Positions 8,109-17,340 of a stretch of DNA of 64,000 bases are shown here, in pieces. The position numbers and the translations under genes were made by a program. Below the pieces are notes generated by a model, which did no database searches, was not told the DNA's origin, and worked only from the letters and a program-made list of their open reading frames with translations. The stretch lies in the NCBI RefSeq assembly GCF_007003975.1, contig NZ_VFTC01000022.1:52466-116465 (forward strand). Direction: 5' to 3'. Each line of letters begins with the position of its first letter. Within the stretch, counting starts at the first letter, position 1. The stretch comes from Mesorhizobium sp. WSM4306. Lineage in GTDB: Bacteria > Pseudomonadota > Alphaproteobacteria > Rhizobiales > Rhizobiaceae.

Positions 8109-8938
8109 TGCGGACGCTCTACGGCGCATCGCCGGCCGACATTGCCGGCATGGATACCGAGCGGCTGAGGGCCGAATTCCTGGTCGAGGGCCTGTTCCGG
8201 CCGGGCGCGATCGAATTCGCCTATACCCATATCGACCGCATGATTGTCGGCGGCGCGGTGCCGCTCGCCAACCCGCTGCTGTTCGGCACCGGCGCGGATG
8301 TCGGCACGGAGCTGTTCTTCACGGCGCGCGAGATGGGCATCGCCAATCTCGGCGGCACCGGCAACGTCACTGTCGACGGCACGCGCTTCACCGTCGCCAG
8401 CCGCGACGTCGTCTATGTCGGCCGCGGCGCGCGCGAGGTGACGCTGGAAAGCGACGATCCGGAGCGGCCGGCGCATTTCTACATGAACTCGGTGCCGGCC
8501 GGCGCCGACATCCCGCATCGCCTTATCGCCAGGGGCGAGGCCAAGTCGCTGCTGCTGGGCGAGGAGGCGCGCGCCAACAAGCGCACGCTGCGCATGTATA
8601 TCCATCCCGAGGTCGCCCCGTCATGCCTGCTGCTGATGGGCATCACCGATCTCGCGCCGGGCAGCATCTGGAACACCATGCCGCCGCATCTGCACGAGCG
8701 GCGCATGGAGGCCTATTGCTATTTCGACCTCGCGGCGGCCGACCGGGTCGTCCATCTGATGGGCCAGCCCGACAACACCCGCCATTTGATGGTCGCAGAC
8801 GGTGACGTCGTCCTGTCGCCGGCCTGGTCTATCCATATGGGCGCCGGCACCGGCCCCTATGCCTTCGTCTGGGGTATGACCGGCGAGAACCAGGCCTACA
8901 CCGATGTAGCCCCGGTTGCCGTGAAGGATCTGCGATGA
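8105..8938 (+). CDS. kduI: 5-dehydro-4-deoxy-D-glucuronate isomerase KduI
   Basis: KduI converts 5-keto-4-deoxyuronate, the product of unsaturated uronate release, to 2,5-diketo-3-deoxygluconate in pectin and glycosaminoglycan breakdown. The 277-residue length matches E. coli KduI. The metal-binding cupin motif is visible as PPHLHERRMEAYCYFDL (HxH plus Glu), with a second His in SPAWSIHMGAG. The start overlaps the stop of the GH105 gene (ATGATG at 8105-8110; either Met is possible), and its own stop overlaps the next start. GH105 followed by KduI is a strong pathway pair. KduD and KdgK partners are not in this window. Confidence 0.93.
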   Translation: MMRTLYGASPADIAGMDTERLRAEFLVEGLFRPGAIEFAYTHIDRMIVGGAVPLANPLLFGTGADVGTELFFTAREMGIANLGGTGNVTVDGTRFTVASRDVVYVGRGAREVTLESDDPERPAHFYMNSVPAGADIPHRLIARGEAKSLLLGEEARANKRTLRMYIHPEVAPSCLLLMGITDLAPGSIWNTMPPHLHERRMEAYCYFDLAAADRVVHLMGQPDNTRHLMVADGDVVLSPAWSIHMGAGTGPYAFVWGMTGENQAYTDVAPVAVKDLR

Positions 8939-11454
8939 GTGTGACCGCGCAAAACGTCCGGACCGACTTTACGCTGCGCCGGCCGCTGGCGGCGGGACAA
9001 CCGGTCGTCTACTGGCGGCTCGGCCCTGTCGCCGAGCAGCGCTACGACGTGGCCGACCAGCCGATGAAGGGAGAGATGGACCCCTTCTTCTTCCTGACCA
9101 AGCACAAGAATTTCATCCCGCACGAATATCCCTGCCGCACCGAGTTCGCAGCCGAGCGCCGTGGCAAGCATCCACAGGTCAGTTCCGCATTCGACGCCGG
9201 GCGCATCTGGCTGCCCTTCGCCTCGCCGCGTGTCGACCTGTCGGGCTTCTGGTTCCGGCCGACTGTGCTTGGCACCTGGGCCGAGACGATCATCGAAGCC
9301 GCTTCGGCCGGCGAGGCGTTGCTGCGGCTGCGCACATGCGGCGGCGCCGTGCTCTTCATCAATGGTGCCGAGGCCGGCTGGATGGCGCCCTACGGCCGCA
9401 ATCTGGAAAGCGCTGAGGAGTTCAAGGTCGCACTCAAGGCCGGGCGCAACGATATTCGCATCTGGTTCGACGACCTCGCCGAGCGCGACGCCCGCTATTA
9501 CTTCCAGTTGGACTATCTCTCGGGCCCAGCCATCTCGGTCGCGCTGCCGATCGAGGTCGAGAGCGCGGTCGCCGACGCGATGGAGGCGGCGCTCGACGAC
9601 ATGCGCTTCGAACGCCCCGCCTATGATGGCGGCGAGGTGGCGCTGGTGACAGGCGTGGCGCTGCCGCGCGATGCCCACGTTGCGGTCGAGATCGAGGGCG
9701 ATTTCATGTCGATCGAGGCGCCGGTACGCTTTGCGTTCGAATTGCCCGCCGGCCGGATGCGGCTGCCGATCGCCGATACGGAGCAACTGCCCGCCGACTT
9801 TCGCCATTTCAAGGTGACGCTGACGGTGGGCGGCCATGCCGCGTCGCGCGTCTTCGGGGTCGAGATCTGCCACGCGCGCCGCCAGGGCGATGCGCCGGGC
9901 ACGCTTGCCGCGCGCGTCGACGAGGCGCTGAGCGAGGTTGCCGACCACGCCGAGGCCGACACGGTGCGCGCGCTGGCGCGGCTGGCGATAGGGCAGGAGG
10001 GCGCCGAGACCGACGCCATGATCTCCGGCGCGCTGCCGGCGATCGAGGATTGTCACGACTGCGCCGACTTCATCCTGGTGCCGCTGCTGTGGTGCCGTGG
10101 GGCATATGGCGATAGGCTCGAGGCTGGCCTGCGCGCGCGTGTCGATAACGCAATCCGCGGCTACCGGTACTGGATGGACGAGCCCGGCAACGACGTGCAG
10201 TGGTATTTTTCCGAGAACCACGCGCTGCTCTTCCACACCGCCGCCTATCTCGCCGGCGGGATTTTGCCCGAGGCTCGCTTCGTACGCTCGGGCCGTCTTG
10301 GTCGCGAGCAGTCCGCCGTCGGGGCCGCGCGGGTGCGCGCCTGGCTCGACCATTTCGAGGCGTGGGAAATGGCCGAATTCAATTCGGCGCCCTATTTCCC
10401 GATCGACCTCAAGGGCCTGTGCGCGCTTTACGCGCTGGCGCCGGACAAGGACATCGCCGAACGTGCCGGCAAGGCGGTGATACGCCTGCTGGAGATCGTC
10501 GCCCGCTCCGCCCATCACGGCATGCTGACCGGCGCACAAGGCCGCTCCTACGAACACACGTTGCGCGCCGCGCGTTCGCTGGAATTGTCGGGCATCTGCC
10601 GCATGGTCTGGGGCAAGGGCAATTACGGCATGCGCTTCCATGCGCTGCCGCAGCTTGCGCTCTGCCTGCGCGATCACGGCCTGAGTGTTCCCCACGAACT
10701 GGCGACGATTGCTTCCGTCGCTGACGATACGGCGTGGGAGTGGAGTTTCGCGCAGGGGCAGGACCGCTTCGCGCGGCTCTATCACCACAAGACGCGCGAC
10801 CATGCGATGGGCAGCGCCGCCGGCTATCGCTGGAACCAGTGGGGTTATCAGGAGACCGTCATCCACGCTCGGTTGGGCACCAATCCGGACGCGCAGATCT
10901 GGATCAACCATCCGGGCGAAGTTCTGCAGTCGGGCTATGGCAGGCCGTCGTACTGGGGCGGCTCGGGCACCTTGCCAAGGGTTCACCAATATCGCGACCT
11001 CGCCGTCGTCAGCTTCACCTGTTCGGACGAACAGCCCGACTTCACCCACGCCTGGTTTCCGGCTGATGTCTTCGACGCCGCGAAGGTGGATGGCCGTCGG
11101 GCGTTCGCGCAATCGGGCGAGGCCTTCGCCATGCTGAAGACAGATGTGCCGCTGGTCGAGGTCAAGGGCGGTCCGACAGCGGGCAACGAATTGCGGGCGG
11201 CCGGGCGCAGGACGACATGGATCGTGCGCCTCGGCGACCGGGACGCCGGTCTGCCGACGCTCGAAGCCTGGGCGGCCGCCTTTGCTGACCTGGCGGTGCG
11301 GCCGGGCGCGGATGGCGAACTGACGGTCGAGGATCCGGAATACGGCACCGTGCGTTTCCTCGCCGACGCGAGGATCATGGCTGAGGGACGGACACTTGAT
11401 CCGGCCGGCTGGACCGTGCGTGGCGAGGCGACACACATGAAACGCAGGCAATAG
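8935..11454 (+). CDS. Large protein of unknown function in uronide operon, possible polysaccharide lyase/hydrolase
   Basis: I do not recognise a characterised family for this 839-residue protein. The N-terminal third looks beta-rich (carbohydrate-binding-like, with FWFRPTVLGTW and LFINGAEAGWM). The middle is helical, with repeated aromatic motifs typical of (alpha/alpha) toroids: QWYFSENHALLFHTAAYLAG, EFNSAPYFPIDLKGL and GRSYEHTLRAARSLEL. The C-terminal part is beta-rich again (RWNQWGYQETVIHA, INHPGEVLQSGYGRPSYWGG). A toroid followed by a beta-sandwich, with conserved Asn-His and Tyr-His pairs, is the layout of several polysaccharide lyases. There is no signal peptide. ATGA overlap with kduI makes co-translation likely. 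The enzymatic role is inference. Confidence 0.6.
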   Translation: MSVTAQNVRTDFTLRRPLAAGQPVVYWRLGPVAEQRYDVADQPMKGEMDPFFFLTKHKNFIPHEYPCRTEFAAERRGKHPQVSSAFDAGRIWLPFASPRVDLSGFWFRPTVLGTWAETIIEAASAGEALLRLRTCGGAVLFINGAEAGWMAPYGRNLESAEEFKVALKAGRNDIRIWFDDLAERDARYYFQLDYLSGPAISVALPIEVESAVADAMEAALDDMRFERPAYDGGEVALVTGVALPRDAHVAVEIEGDFMSIEAPVRFAFELPAGRMRLPIADTEQLPADFRHFKVTLTVGGHAASRVFGVEICHARRQGDAPGTLAARVDEALSEVADHAEADTVRALARLAIGQEGAETDAMISGALPAIEDCHDCADFILVPLLWCRGAYGDRLEAGLRARVDNAIRGYRYWMDEPGNDVQWYFSENHALLFHTAAYLAGGILPEARFVRSGRLGREQSAVGAARVRAWLDHFEAWEMAEFNSAPYFPIDLKGLCALYALAPDKDIAERAGKAVIRLLEIVARSAHHGMLTGAQGRSYEHTLRAARSLELSGICRMVWGKGNYGMRFHALPQLALCLRDHGLSVPHELATIASVADDTAWEWSFAQGQDRFARLYHHKTRDHAMGSAAGYRWNQWGYQETVIHARLGTNPDAQIWINHPGEVLQSGYGRPSYWGGSGTLPRVHQYRDLAVVSFTCSDEQPDFTHAWFPADVFDAAKVDGRRAFAQSGEAFAMLKTDVPLVEVKGGPTAGNELRAAGRRTTWIVRLGDRDAGLPTLEAWAAAFADLAVRPGADGELTVEDPEYGTVRFLADARIMAEGRTLDPAGWTVRGEATHMKRRQ

Positions 11455-11467
11455 GGAGGATCAAGCC

Positions 11468-11519
11468 ATGCCCTCGAGAGGAGAGGGCGGGCGGCTTGAA
11501 TAAATAGGGGCGCAGCCCC
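11468..11519 (+). promoter_or_regulatory. Leader with mini-ORF and two hairpins before the binding-protein gene
   Basis: Between the 839-residue gene and the transporter lies an 11-codon ORF (ATG 11468, TAA 11501-11503) preceded by AGGGAGGA. Two small hairpins are present: CCCTC 11471-11475 with GAGGG 11483-11487, and GGGGC 11507-11511 with GCCCC 11515-11519. The next gene has its own GGAGGAG site. Such an element could protect the mRNA end or set binding-protein levels; no function is proven. Confidence 0.35.
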
Positions 11520-11539
11520 GACAAAGGAGGAGACGAAGC

Positions 11540-12808
11540 ATGACCAAGCCCCGCACCTTGCTGGCCGCGATATCGGTCAGCCTGCTCGCGTCGACCAGCG
11601 CGTTTGCCGGCGACGTACGCATCATGTGGTATTCGGACGGCGTCGAAGGCGACGTCATCCAGGACCTTCTGAACCGCTTCATGAAGGACAATCCCGACAT
11701 CCATGTCACGCTCGACAATGTTGCTTACAAGGTGATCCAGGAACAGCTGCCGATCCAGCTCGAGGCCGGCCAGGGCCCGGACATCGCCCGCGTTACCAAC
11801 ATCAAGGAACTTGCCCAGCACTGGCTCGATCTCAGGCCGCTGGTGGCCGATCCGAAATACTGGGACGACAATTTCGGCGACACGCTGGACTGGATGCGCC
11901 CCGACGGCTCGAAAGCCATCACCGGCTTCATGACGCAGCTTACCTTGACCGGTGGCTTTGCCAACAAGACACTGTTCGAACAGGCCGGCGTGGCGCTGCC
12001 CGGCGACAAGGCAACTTGGGACGACTGGATCAACGCCGCGGCGCAAGTGGCGAAGAGCCAGCAGCTTCCGGCGGCGTTCGCGATCGATCGCTCCGGCCAC
12101 CGCATTTCGGGCGCCAATGTCTCCTATGGCGCGAACTATATCGGCGCCGACGGCAAGCCGGCGAAGGTGGATGACGGCACCAAGGCGTTCGTCGGCAAGC
12201 TCGTCGACTGGACCGCCAAGGGCCTGATGCTGAAGGATACCTGGGTCTCGGCGGCGGGCTCGACCTACCGCGCCGCAGCCGACGATTTCATCAACGCGCA
12301 GATCCCGTTCTATTACTCGGGCAGTTGGCAGGTCGCCAATCTGTCGACCAAGATCGGCGACAGTTTCGACTGGGTGGCGACCGGCTCGCCCTGCGGCACG
12401 GCCGGTTGTTCGGGCGTGAAGGGTGGTGCGGCACTTGTCGCCATCAAATACACCAAGAATCCCAAGGACGTCGCCAAGGTCATGGATTATTTGGCCAGCG
12501 AAAACATCGTCAAGGAGTTCAGCGAGCGCACACTGTTCCTGCCGGCGCACATGGGCGTTGTCGCGAAAGGCGGACTGAAATGGGGTTCGGCCGACAAGAA
12601 TGTAGGCCCGGCCCTCGACACATTCGTCAAGGCGGCAGGTGAGACCTTGCCCGCTGCCGACGCTTTGCCGCCGTGGAAATGGTCCAACGCCTATTTCGCC
12701 GCGCTGGTGACCCGCGTCAGCCAGGTGATGGCGGGCGAGCTTACACTCGACGCTGCCTGGGCCAAGATCGACCAGGATATCGCCGACAAGGTCGCCGAGG
12801 CCAAGTGA
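11540..12808 (+). CDS. Sugar ABC transporter substrate-binding protein (family 1)
   Basis: The 422-residue protein starts with a signal peptide (TLLAAISVSLLASTSAFAG, cleavage near residue 24) and has the bacterial extracellular solute-binding protein family 1 fold. Segments include VRIMWYSDGVEGDVIQDLLN, GPDIARVTN and a C-terminal WKWSNAYFAALVTR region. It would capture the substrate in the periplasm and deliver it to the two permeases that follow, overlapping by one codon. The preceding GH105 and KduI suggest oligouronides as the cargo. The start is preceded by a strong AAAGGAGGAGACGAAGC site. Confidence 0.9.
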   Translation: MTKPRTLLAAISVSLLASTSAFAGDVRIMWYSDGVEGDVIQDLLNRFMKDNPDIHVTLDNVAYKVIQEQLPIQLEAGQGPDIARVTNIKELAQHWLDLRPLVADPKYWDDNFGDTLDWMRPDGSKAITGFMTQLTLTGGFANKTLFEQAGVALPGDKATWDDWINAAAQVAKSQQLPAAFAIDRSGHRISGANVSYGANYIGADGKPAKVDDGTKAFVGKLVDWTAKGLMLKDTWVSAAGSTYRAAADDFINAQIPFYYSGSWQVANLSTKIGDSFDWVATGSPCGTAGCSGVKGGAALVAIKYTKNPKDVAKVMDYLASENIVKEFSERTLFLPAHMGVVAKGGLKWGSADKNVGPALDTFVKAAGETLPAADALPPWKWSNAYFAALVTRVSQVMAGELTLDAAWAKIDQDIADKVAEAK

Positions 12809-13827
12809 GCGCCGCCGCGACACTCAAGACATGGGCTGGCGCCGCGCTTGCGGCGCCGGTCATCTGGCTTGCATCCATCGTCAACGTGCCGCTCAAATCC
12901 TGGCAGCGCGCGACGGGCACAGGCGGCATGGCCGCCTTCTTCCTTGCCCCGAACATGGCGATCTTCGGCATCTTCGTGCTGGTGCCGCTGGTCATCAACT
13001 TCTTCTATTCGGCGACGTCGGGCACGGCCTACTTCCTGCAGGACCGCAACTTCGTCGGACTGGAGCAGTATCAGCGCCTGCTCGACTGCAGCAATTATCT
13101 GGATACCGCCACCTGCCGCGAGGATCTGTTCTGGAAGGCGGTGCACAATACCGGCCTGTTCGTCGTCGTGCAGGTGGCGCTGATGACGGTGGTGTCGATC
13201 GCGACCGCGCTGATCCTCAACCGCGAGATCGTCGGACGCTCCTTCTGGCGCGCGGTGTTCTTCTTTCCGGTGCTGCTGTCGCCGGTCGTCACCGGCCTGA
13301 TCTGGCGCTGGATCCTGCAACGCCAGGGGCTGCTCAACCTGATCGTGCACGACCTCGGCGGCGAGCCCTACAACTGGCTGACCGACCGGTTCTGGGCGTT
13401 TACCGCCGCCGTCAGCGTTTCGGTGTGGGCCCATATGGGTTTCTACACGCTCATCCTGCTTGCCGGCCTGCAGGCCATCCCGCGCGATCTTTACGAGGCG
13501 GCCGAGATGGACGGCACCAGGCCGGCGCGGGTGTTCTGGCGCATCACGCTGCCGCTGTTGATGCCGAACCTGCTCGTCGTCATCGTGCTGGCGCTGATCC
13601 GCGCCGTGCAGATCTTCGACGAGGTCTATGTGCTGACAGGCGGCGGGCCGGGAACCTCGACCCTCTACCTCACCCAGTACATCTACGAGATCGGCTTCGC
13701 CTCGCTTCTGCGCAATCCGGGCCTTGCCTCGGCGGCGTCCATCCTGATGGGGCTGGTGCTGGTCGTGCTGACCTTGCTGCAGCTGCAGGTCGGGCGCCGC
13801 GGCGAGCGCAAAGGAGCGCGCCAATGA
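12805..13827 (+). CDS. Sugar ABC transporter permease (MalF-like)
   Basis: This 340-residue membrane protein has an N-terminal segment (FFLAPNMAIFGIFVLVPLV), five further hydrophobic helices and the EAA-type coupling motif (YEAAEMDGTRPARVFWRITL, about residues 230-250). It is the first permease of a family-1 sugar importer. GTG 12805 overlaps the binding-protein stop, which fixes the start. A cysteine pair in the first periplasmic loop (LDCSNYLDTATC) is unusual but simple to explain as a disulfide. It overlaps the next permease at ATGA 13824-13827. Confidence 0.9.
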   Translation: MSAAATLKTWAGAALAAPVIWLASIVNVPLKSWQRATGTGGMAAFFLAPNMAIFGIFVLVPLVINFFYSATSGTAYFLQDRNFVGLEQYQRLLDCSNYLDTATCREDLFWKAVHNTGLFVVVQVALMTVVSIATALILNREIVGRSFWRAVFFFPVLLSPVVTGLIWRWILQRQGLLNLIVHDLGGEPYNWLTDRFWAFTAAVSVSVWAHMGFYTLILLAGLQAIPRDLYEAAEMDGTRPARVFWRITLPLLMPNLLVVIVLALIRAVQIFDEVYVLTGGGPGTSTLYLTQYIYEIGFASLLRNPGLASAASILMGLVLVVLTLLQLQVGRRGERKGARQ

Positions 13828-14876
13828 GCGGCGTCACGACATTCCTGACCCGCCGGCGCGGTGGCCGTTCCTGGCACTGGACCGATATTGTCAGCTGGCT
13901 GTGGCTGATCGGCGGTCTCGTCATCATGTTCGGCCCGGCCGTCTGGCTGGTCGGCTCGTCGTTCAAGACGCCGGCGCAGCTTGCCGAGTTCCCGCCGACC
14001 ATTCTGCCCTATGTCAGCCAGCAGGCCAGCGTCGAAGGCTACGACACGCCGCTTCCTCTCTACTCGGTGAAGTTGCCTGACGGCTCGACCAGGATCATGG
14101 CCGAGCTGCGCCGCATCGGTATTGTGGCGCAGATGGTCGATCCGAAGGCGCCGAAGGACATCGTCAAGGTCAATATCGCTGACCGCCAGCCGGTGCGCGA
14201 GATCGGCTTCGCGACAGGGAACTACACCGAGCCCTTCGTCCATTTCGACTTCTTGCACTATCTCCGCAATTCGGTTTTCGTCACCGCAATGGCGACGCTG
14301 ATCACGCTGCTGACCAATTCGATGGCGGCGTTCGCGCTATCGAAATACAAATTCCGCGGCCGTGATCTCACCATGCTGGTGATCGTCGGGACACTGATGG
14401 TGCCGCTGTCGGTCATCCTGGTGCCGCTATATTCGGTGGTCAGCGCCGTCGGCCTGCTCGATTCGCTGTGGGGGGTGATCCTGCCGACCGTGGCGACGCC
14501 GACCGGCGTCTTCCTGCTACGCCAGTACATGCTGACCATCCCGGACGAATTGCTCGACGCGGCGCGCATGGACAATGCCTCGGAATGGCAGATCTACTGG
14601 CGCATCGTGTTGCCGCTTGCGGCACCCGCGCTCGCGGTGCTGGCGATCTTCTCGGTGGTCTGGCGCTGGAACGACTTCCTGTGGCCTCTGGTGGTGTTGT
14701 CGCGCAAGGAGCTCTACACGCTCCAGGTCGGGCTCAACACCTATGCCGGCCAGCTGAACGTGCAGTGGCACTACATCCTGGCGATGACCGTGGTGACGAT
14801 GATCCCCGTCGTCCTCGTCTTCGTTTTCCTGCAGCGTTACATCACGTCCGGCATTGCCGGCACCGGGCTGAAGTGA
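13824..14876 (+). CDS. Sugar ABC transporter permease (MalG-like)
   Basis: This 350-residue second permease has an N-terminal membrane helix (LIGGLVIMFGPAVWLVGSSF), a periplasmic insertion of about 100 residues and then the usual helices, with the EAA motif ELLDAARMDNASEWQIYWRI near residue 240. The periplasmic loop between helix 1 and 2 is long, as in MalG relatives with extra beta-strands. The start overlaps the preceding gene, and the stop lies eight bases before the ATPase start. It pairs with the MalF-like permease. Confidence 0.9.
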   Translation: MSGVTTFLTRRRGGRSWHWTDIVSWLWLIGGLVIMFGPAVWLVGSSFKTPAQLAEFPPTILPYVSQQASVEGYDTPLPLYSVKLPDGSTRIMAELRRIGIVAQMVDPKAPKDIVKVNIADRQPVREIGFATGNYTEPFVHFDFLHYLRNSVFVTAMATLITLLTNSMAAFALSKYKFRGRDLTMLVIVGTLMVPLSVILVPLYSVVSAVGLLDSLWGVILPTVATPTGVFLLRQYMLTIPDELLDAARMDNASEWQIYWRIVLPLAAPALAVLAIFSVVWRWNDFLWPLVVLSRKELYTLQVGLNTYAGQLNVQWHYILAMTVVTMIPVVLVFVFLQRYITSGIAGTGLK

Positions 14877-14884
14877 GGGTGCCA

Positions 14885-15973
14885 ATGGGACGGATAACGC
14901 TGACCGATATCGATCGCGCCTACGGCAAGGTGAAGATCCTTCACGGCATCAATCTCGATGTCGGCGACGGCGAGATGCTGGTGCTTGTCGGCCCTTCGGG
15001 TTGCGGCAAGTCCACGCTGCTGCGGCTGATTGCCGGGCTCGACCGGCCAACCAGCGGCAGGATCGAGATCGACGGCGCCGACGTCACCGAGGTTTCGGCC
15101 GCACAGCGCGGGCTGGCCATGGTGTTCCAGTCCTATGCGCTCTACCCGCATATGAGCGTGCGCCAGAACCTTGCCTTCGGGCTGGAAAACATCCGCATGC
15201 CGAAGGCCGAGGTCGATGCGCGCATCACGGAAGCGGCGCGCATGCTGGAGATCGCGCCCTATCTCGACCGCCGGCCCGGCCAGCTGTCGGGCGGCCAGAA
15301 GCAGCGCGTGGCGATCGGCCGCGCGGTGGTGCGCAACCCGACCGCCTTCCTGCTCGACGAGCCGCTGTCCAATCTCGACGCCGAACTGCGCATTTCGACG
15401 CGCGCCGAGCTGGCGGCCCTGCACAAGCGGCTGGCGACCACGATGGTCTACGTCACCCATGACCAAGTCGAGGCGATGACGCTGGCCGACCGCATCGTGG
15501 TGATGCGCGCCGGAAAGATCGAGCAGGTCGGCCGGCCGCTCGACCTCTACAACGCGCCGGCGAACCTGTTCGTCGCCGGCTTCATCGGCGCGCCGCGCAT
15601 GAACCTGCTGCAGGTGAAGGTGCGTTCGGCCAGCGCGACCGAAGTCGCGGTGGAAGGCCCGAGCGGACTGGCGGCGGTGATCGCGGCCAATGGCGCTGCC
15701 CTGAAGTCCGGGGACGATGCGACGCTGGGCATTCGGCCGCACGACGTCGACCTTTCGCCAGGCGGCGCGGGCAGCGTCGAGGCGCATGTCACACTGATCG
15801 AGGCCCTTGGCCCCGAGACGGTCGTTCACGCCACCATGGCCGGCGATGAGAAGATGGTCGCAGTGCTGAACCGGCAAGGCCTCGATGCCGGCGACAGGAA
15901 GATCAGCCTGCGGCTCAATCCGGAACGTATGCACCTGTTCGATTCCGCCGGGCTGCGGGTGCCTTCGCTCTGA
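14885..15973 (+). CDS. ABC transporter ATP-binding protein (UgpC/MalK family)
   Basis: This 362-residue ATPase powers the sugar importer. It has Walker A GPSGCGKST at residues 36-44, the Q-loop QSYALYPHM, signature LSGGQKQR near residue 136, Walker B with FLLDEPLSNLD and the switch histidine in VTHDQVEAM. The C-terminal 120 residues form the TOBE/OB regulatory domain typical of MalK/UgpC proteins (LGIRPHDVDL). It is the last gene of the operon that begins at 7008, so the transporter is complete. No clear terminator follows; a palindromic repeat element lies 40 bases downstream. Confidence 0.93.
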   Translation: MGRITLTDIDRAYGKVKILHGINLDVGDGEMLVLVGPSGCGKSTLLRLIAGLDRPTSGRIEIDGADVTEVSAAQRGLAMVFQSYALYPHMSVRQNLAFGLENIRMPKAEVDARITEAARMLEIAPYLDRRPGQLSGGQKQRVAIGRAVVRNPTAFLLDEPLSNLDAELRISTRAELAALHKRLATTMVYVTHDQVEAMTLADRIVVMRAGKIEQVGRPLDLYNAPANLFVAGFIGAPRMNLLQVKVRSASATEVAVEGPSGLAAVIAANGAALKSGDDATLGIRPHDVDLSPGGAGSVEAHVTLIEALGPETVVHATMAGDEKMVAVLNRQGLDAGDRKISLRLNPERMHLFDSAGLRVPSL

Positions 15974-16013
15974 CTCTTGTTCTGCGCGATTCCGGACACA
16001 CTTTCCTGGAATT

Positions 16014-16123
16014 GCTTAAAGCGCGTCGCGCTGAAACGGATTCAGTCGACGCGCTTTAAAGTCTTTGTCTTGATGCATGTCGTTGTCCCAGAACCGCTGC
16101 ACACTTCTGGGCGACATGCATTA
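16014..16123. repeat. Palindromic intergenic repeat element, copy 1
   Basis: This roughly 110-base element has two palindromes. The first is a perfect 13-base pair of arms, TTAAAGCGCGTCG (16016-16028) and CGACGCGCTTTAA (16047-16059). The second runs from ATGCATGTCG (16073-16082) to CGACATGCAT (16112-16121) with CCCAGAA/TTCTGGG arms between. A near-identical copy lies at 46392-46500. The last bases form the stop codon of the minus-strand esterase. Immediately left (15984-16013) is a fragment resembling the inverted half of the third element at 59893-59997. Confidence 0.85.
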
Positions 16124-17002
16124 GACGGCAAGGTGCTTGCGAAAGAAGCCGGCCACTGCGGCGCGCATGGCCGGCGTTTCGGCATGGCCACCCTCGGGCT
16201 CGCGGTGAAGAACGAGCCTGTAGGCGACTCCGGCCCTCTCATAGGCGTGCCGCGCCTGCGCAAGAGCGCGGTCGACAGCGGCCGGCGGCGTCAGTGGATC
16301 CTGGTCGCCTATCCCTATGAATTGTGGCCTGGGTGCGATCCGCCCGGCGATCTCGCCATTGCCGGCCAGGTTCAGTAGCCCGGGAACGGTGAGATAGATG
16401 CCGTGCAAATCGTGCGCGCCGGTGTCGATCAGGCATGCGAAGTCGGCAAAGCAGCACAGATGCGCGACGCAGGCGATGCGCGGTTCGACCGCCGCCAGCC
16501 AGTAGCCGAGCGTCGCGCCCATCGACATGCCGTAGACACCGATCCGGTCGGCGACAATGTCGTCGCGCGCGGCAAGCCAGGCAAAGGCGGCGGCCTGTTC
16601 TCCCACCATCTGGCCGGCAAGCGAACGCCCGCGCCACAGCCTGGCCTTGGTGCGTGCATTCTCGCCAGGCTCGGCGCGCAGCCCGAAGGCGGGCATGTCG
16701 ATCATCAGCGTCGCCAAGCCCATCGCCGCGAATGTCGGACCGGGCGCGCCTTGAAGGCTTGCCCGGCCGTCGAGCAGCTCGCCGGCGCCGATGTCGTAGC
16801 GAAAGCCATGCGCGTGGATGCATAGGACCGCGGGCACCGGCCGGTCGTGCAGCGGGCGGGCAAGGTAGCCTCGCACCGGCTCGCCGTCCGAGGTGACGAA
16901 GTCGAGCTCCTCGAGCGTGAAGCTGTCGCGTCGTCCGCTTCGTCGCGAGCGCAGGATCAGACCGTGCTCGCCGATTTCGAATGCACCGCGCAGTCTGTCC
17001 AT
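16121..17002 (-). CDS. Dienelactone-hydrolase-like alpha/beta hydrolase (putative esterase)
   Basis: The 293-residue protein has an alpha/beta-hydrolase fold with the nucleophile elbow GVYGMSMGATLGY, the acid in IGIGDQDPLTPP and the catalytic His in EGGHAETP. The oxyanion region is IHAHGFRYDIG. It has no signal peptide. ATG 17002 is the first Met with matching sequence; the frame is open upstream without similarity. It converges on the sugar transporter operon and may remove acetyl or other ester groups from imported oligosaccharides, as acetyl-xylan-esterase relatives do. This role is inference. Its TAA stop lies in the terminal bases of the repeat element. Confidence 0.75.
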   Translation of the reverse strand: MDRLRGAFEIGEHGLILRSRRSGRRDSFTLEELDFVTSDGEPVRGYLARPLHDRPVPAVLCIHAHGFRYDIGAGELLDGRASLQGAPGPTFAAMGLATLMIDMPAFGLRAEPGENARTKARLWRGRSLAGQMVGEQAAAFAWLAARDDIVADRIGVYGMSMGATLGYWLAAVEPRIACVAHLCCFADFACLIDTGAHDLHGIYLTVPGLLNLAGNGEIAGRIAPRPQFIGIGDQDPLTPPAAVDRALAQARHAYERAGVAYRLVLHREPEGGHAETPAMRAAVAGFFRKHLAV

Positions 17003-17340
17003 GGTTTTCTCGATTCTATAGCCGAAGATGATCGTCGAAAGGATGTTATACCGTTTTGCTTGAAGCGCTGGTTTTGCCTGGCTGGCGCCACCAGCCACAC
17101 CGAGAAGTTTTGCAGGCCGTCCACTCTTGCGAACATCACGCGCACCACCCATGCGCGGAATCATACGGAATGATTCAGACCCACTCAAACACCGCCGAAA
17201 ATACGCCAATCTGCGACGTAACGTACTGAAAACAAAGATAAATCCTTTCAGGGACAACCAGCGACGACAATCGGTACGCATAGATTGGCTTTGACGGACC
17301 GCTTGACGGACCTTCCGCATATTGCCCACCCGAATTTTCT

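Noticed and set aside
8896..11451. Very long minus-strand frame opposite the 839-residue gene
   Set aside because: High-GC antisense shadow; the plus strand has overlapping operon starts and protein-like motifs, the minus strand has none.
11375..12823. Long minus-strand frame opposite the sugar-binding protein gene
   Set aside because: Antisense shadow of a gene with a clear signal peptide and family motifs.
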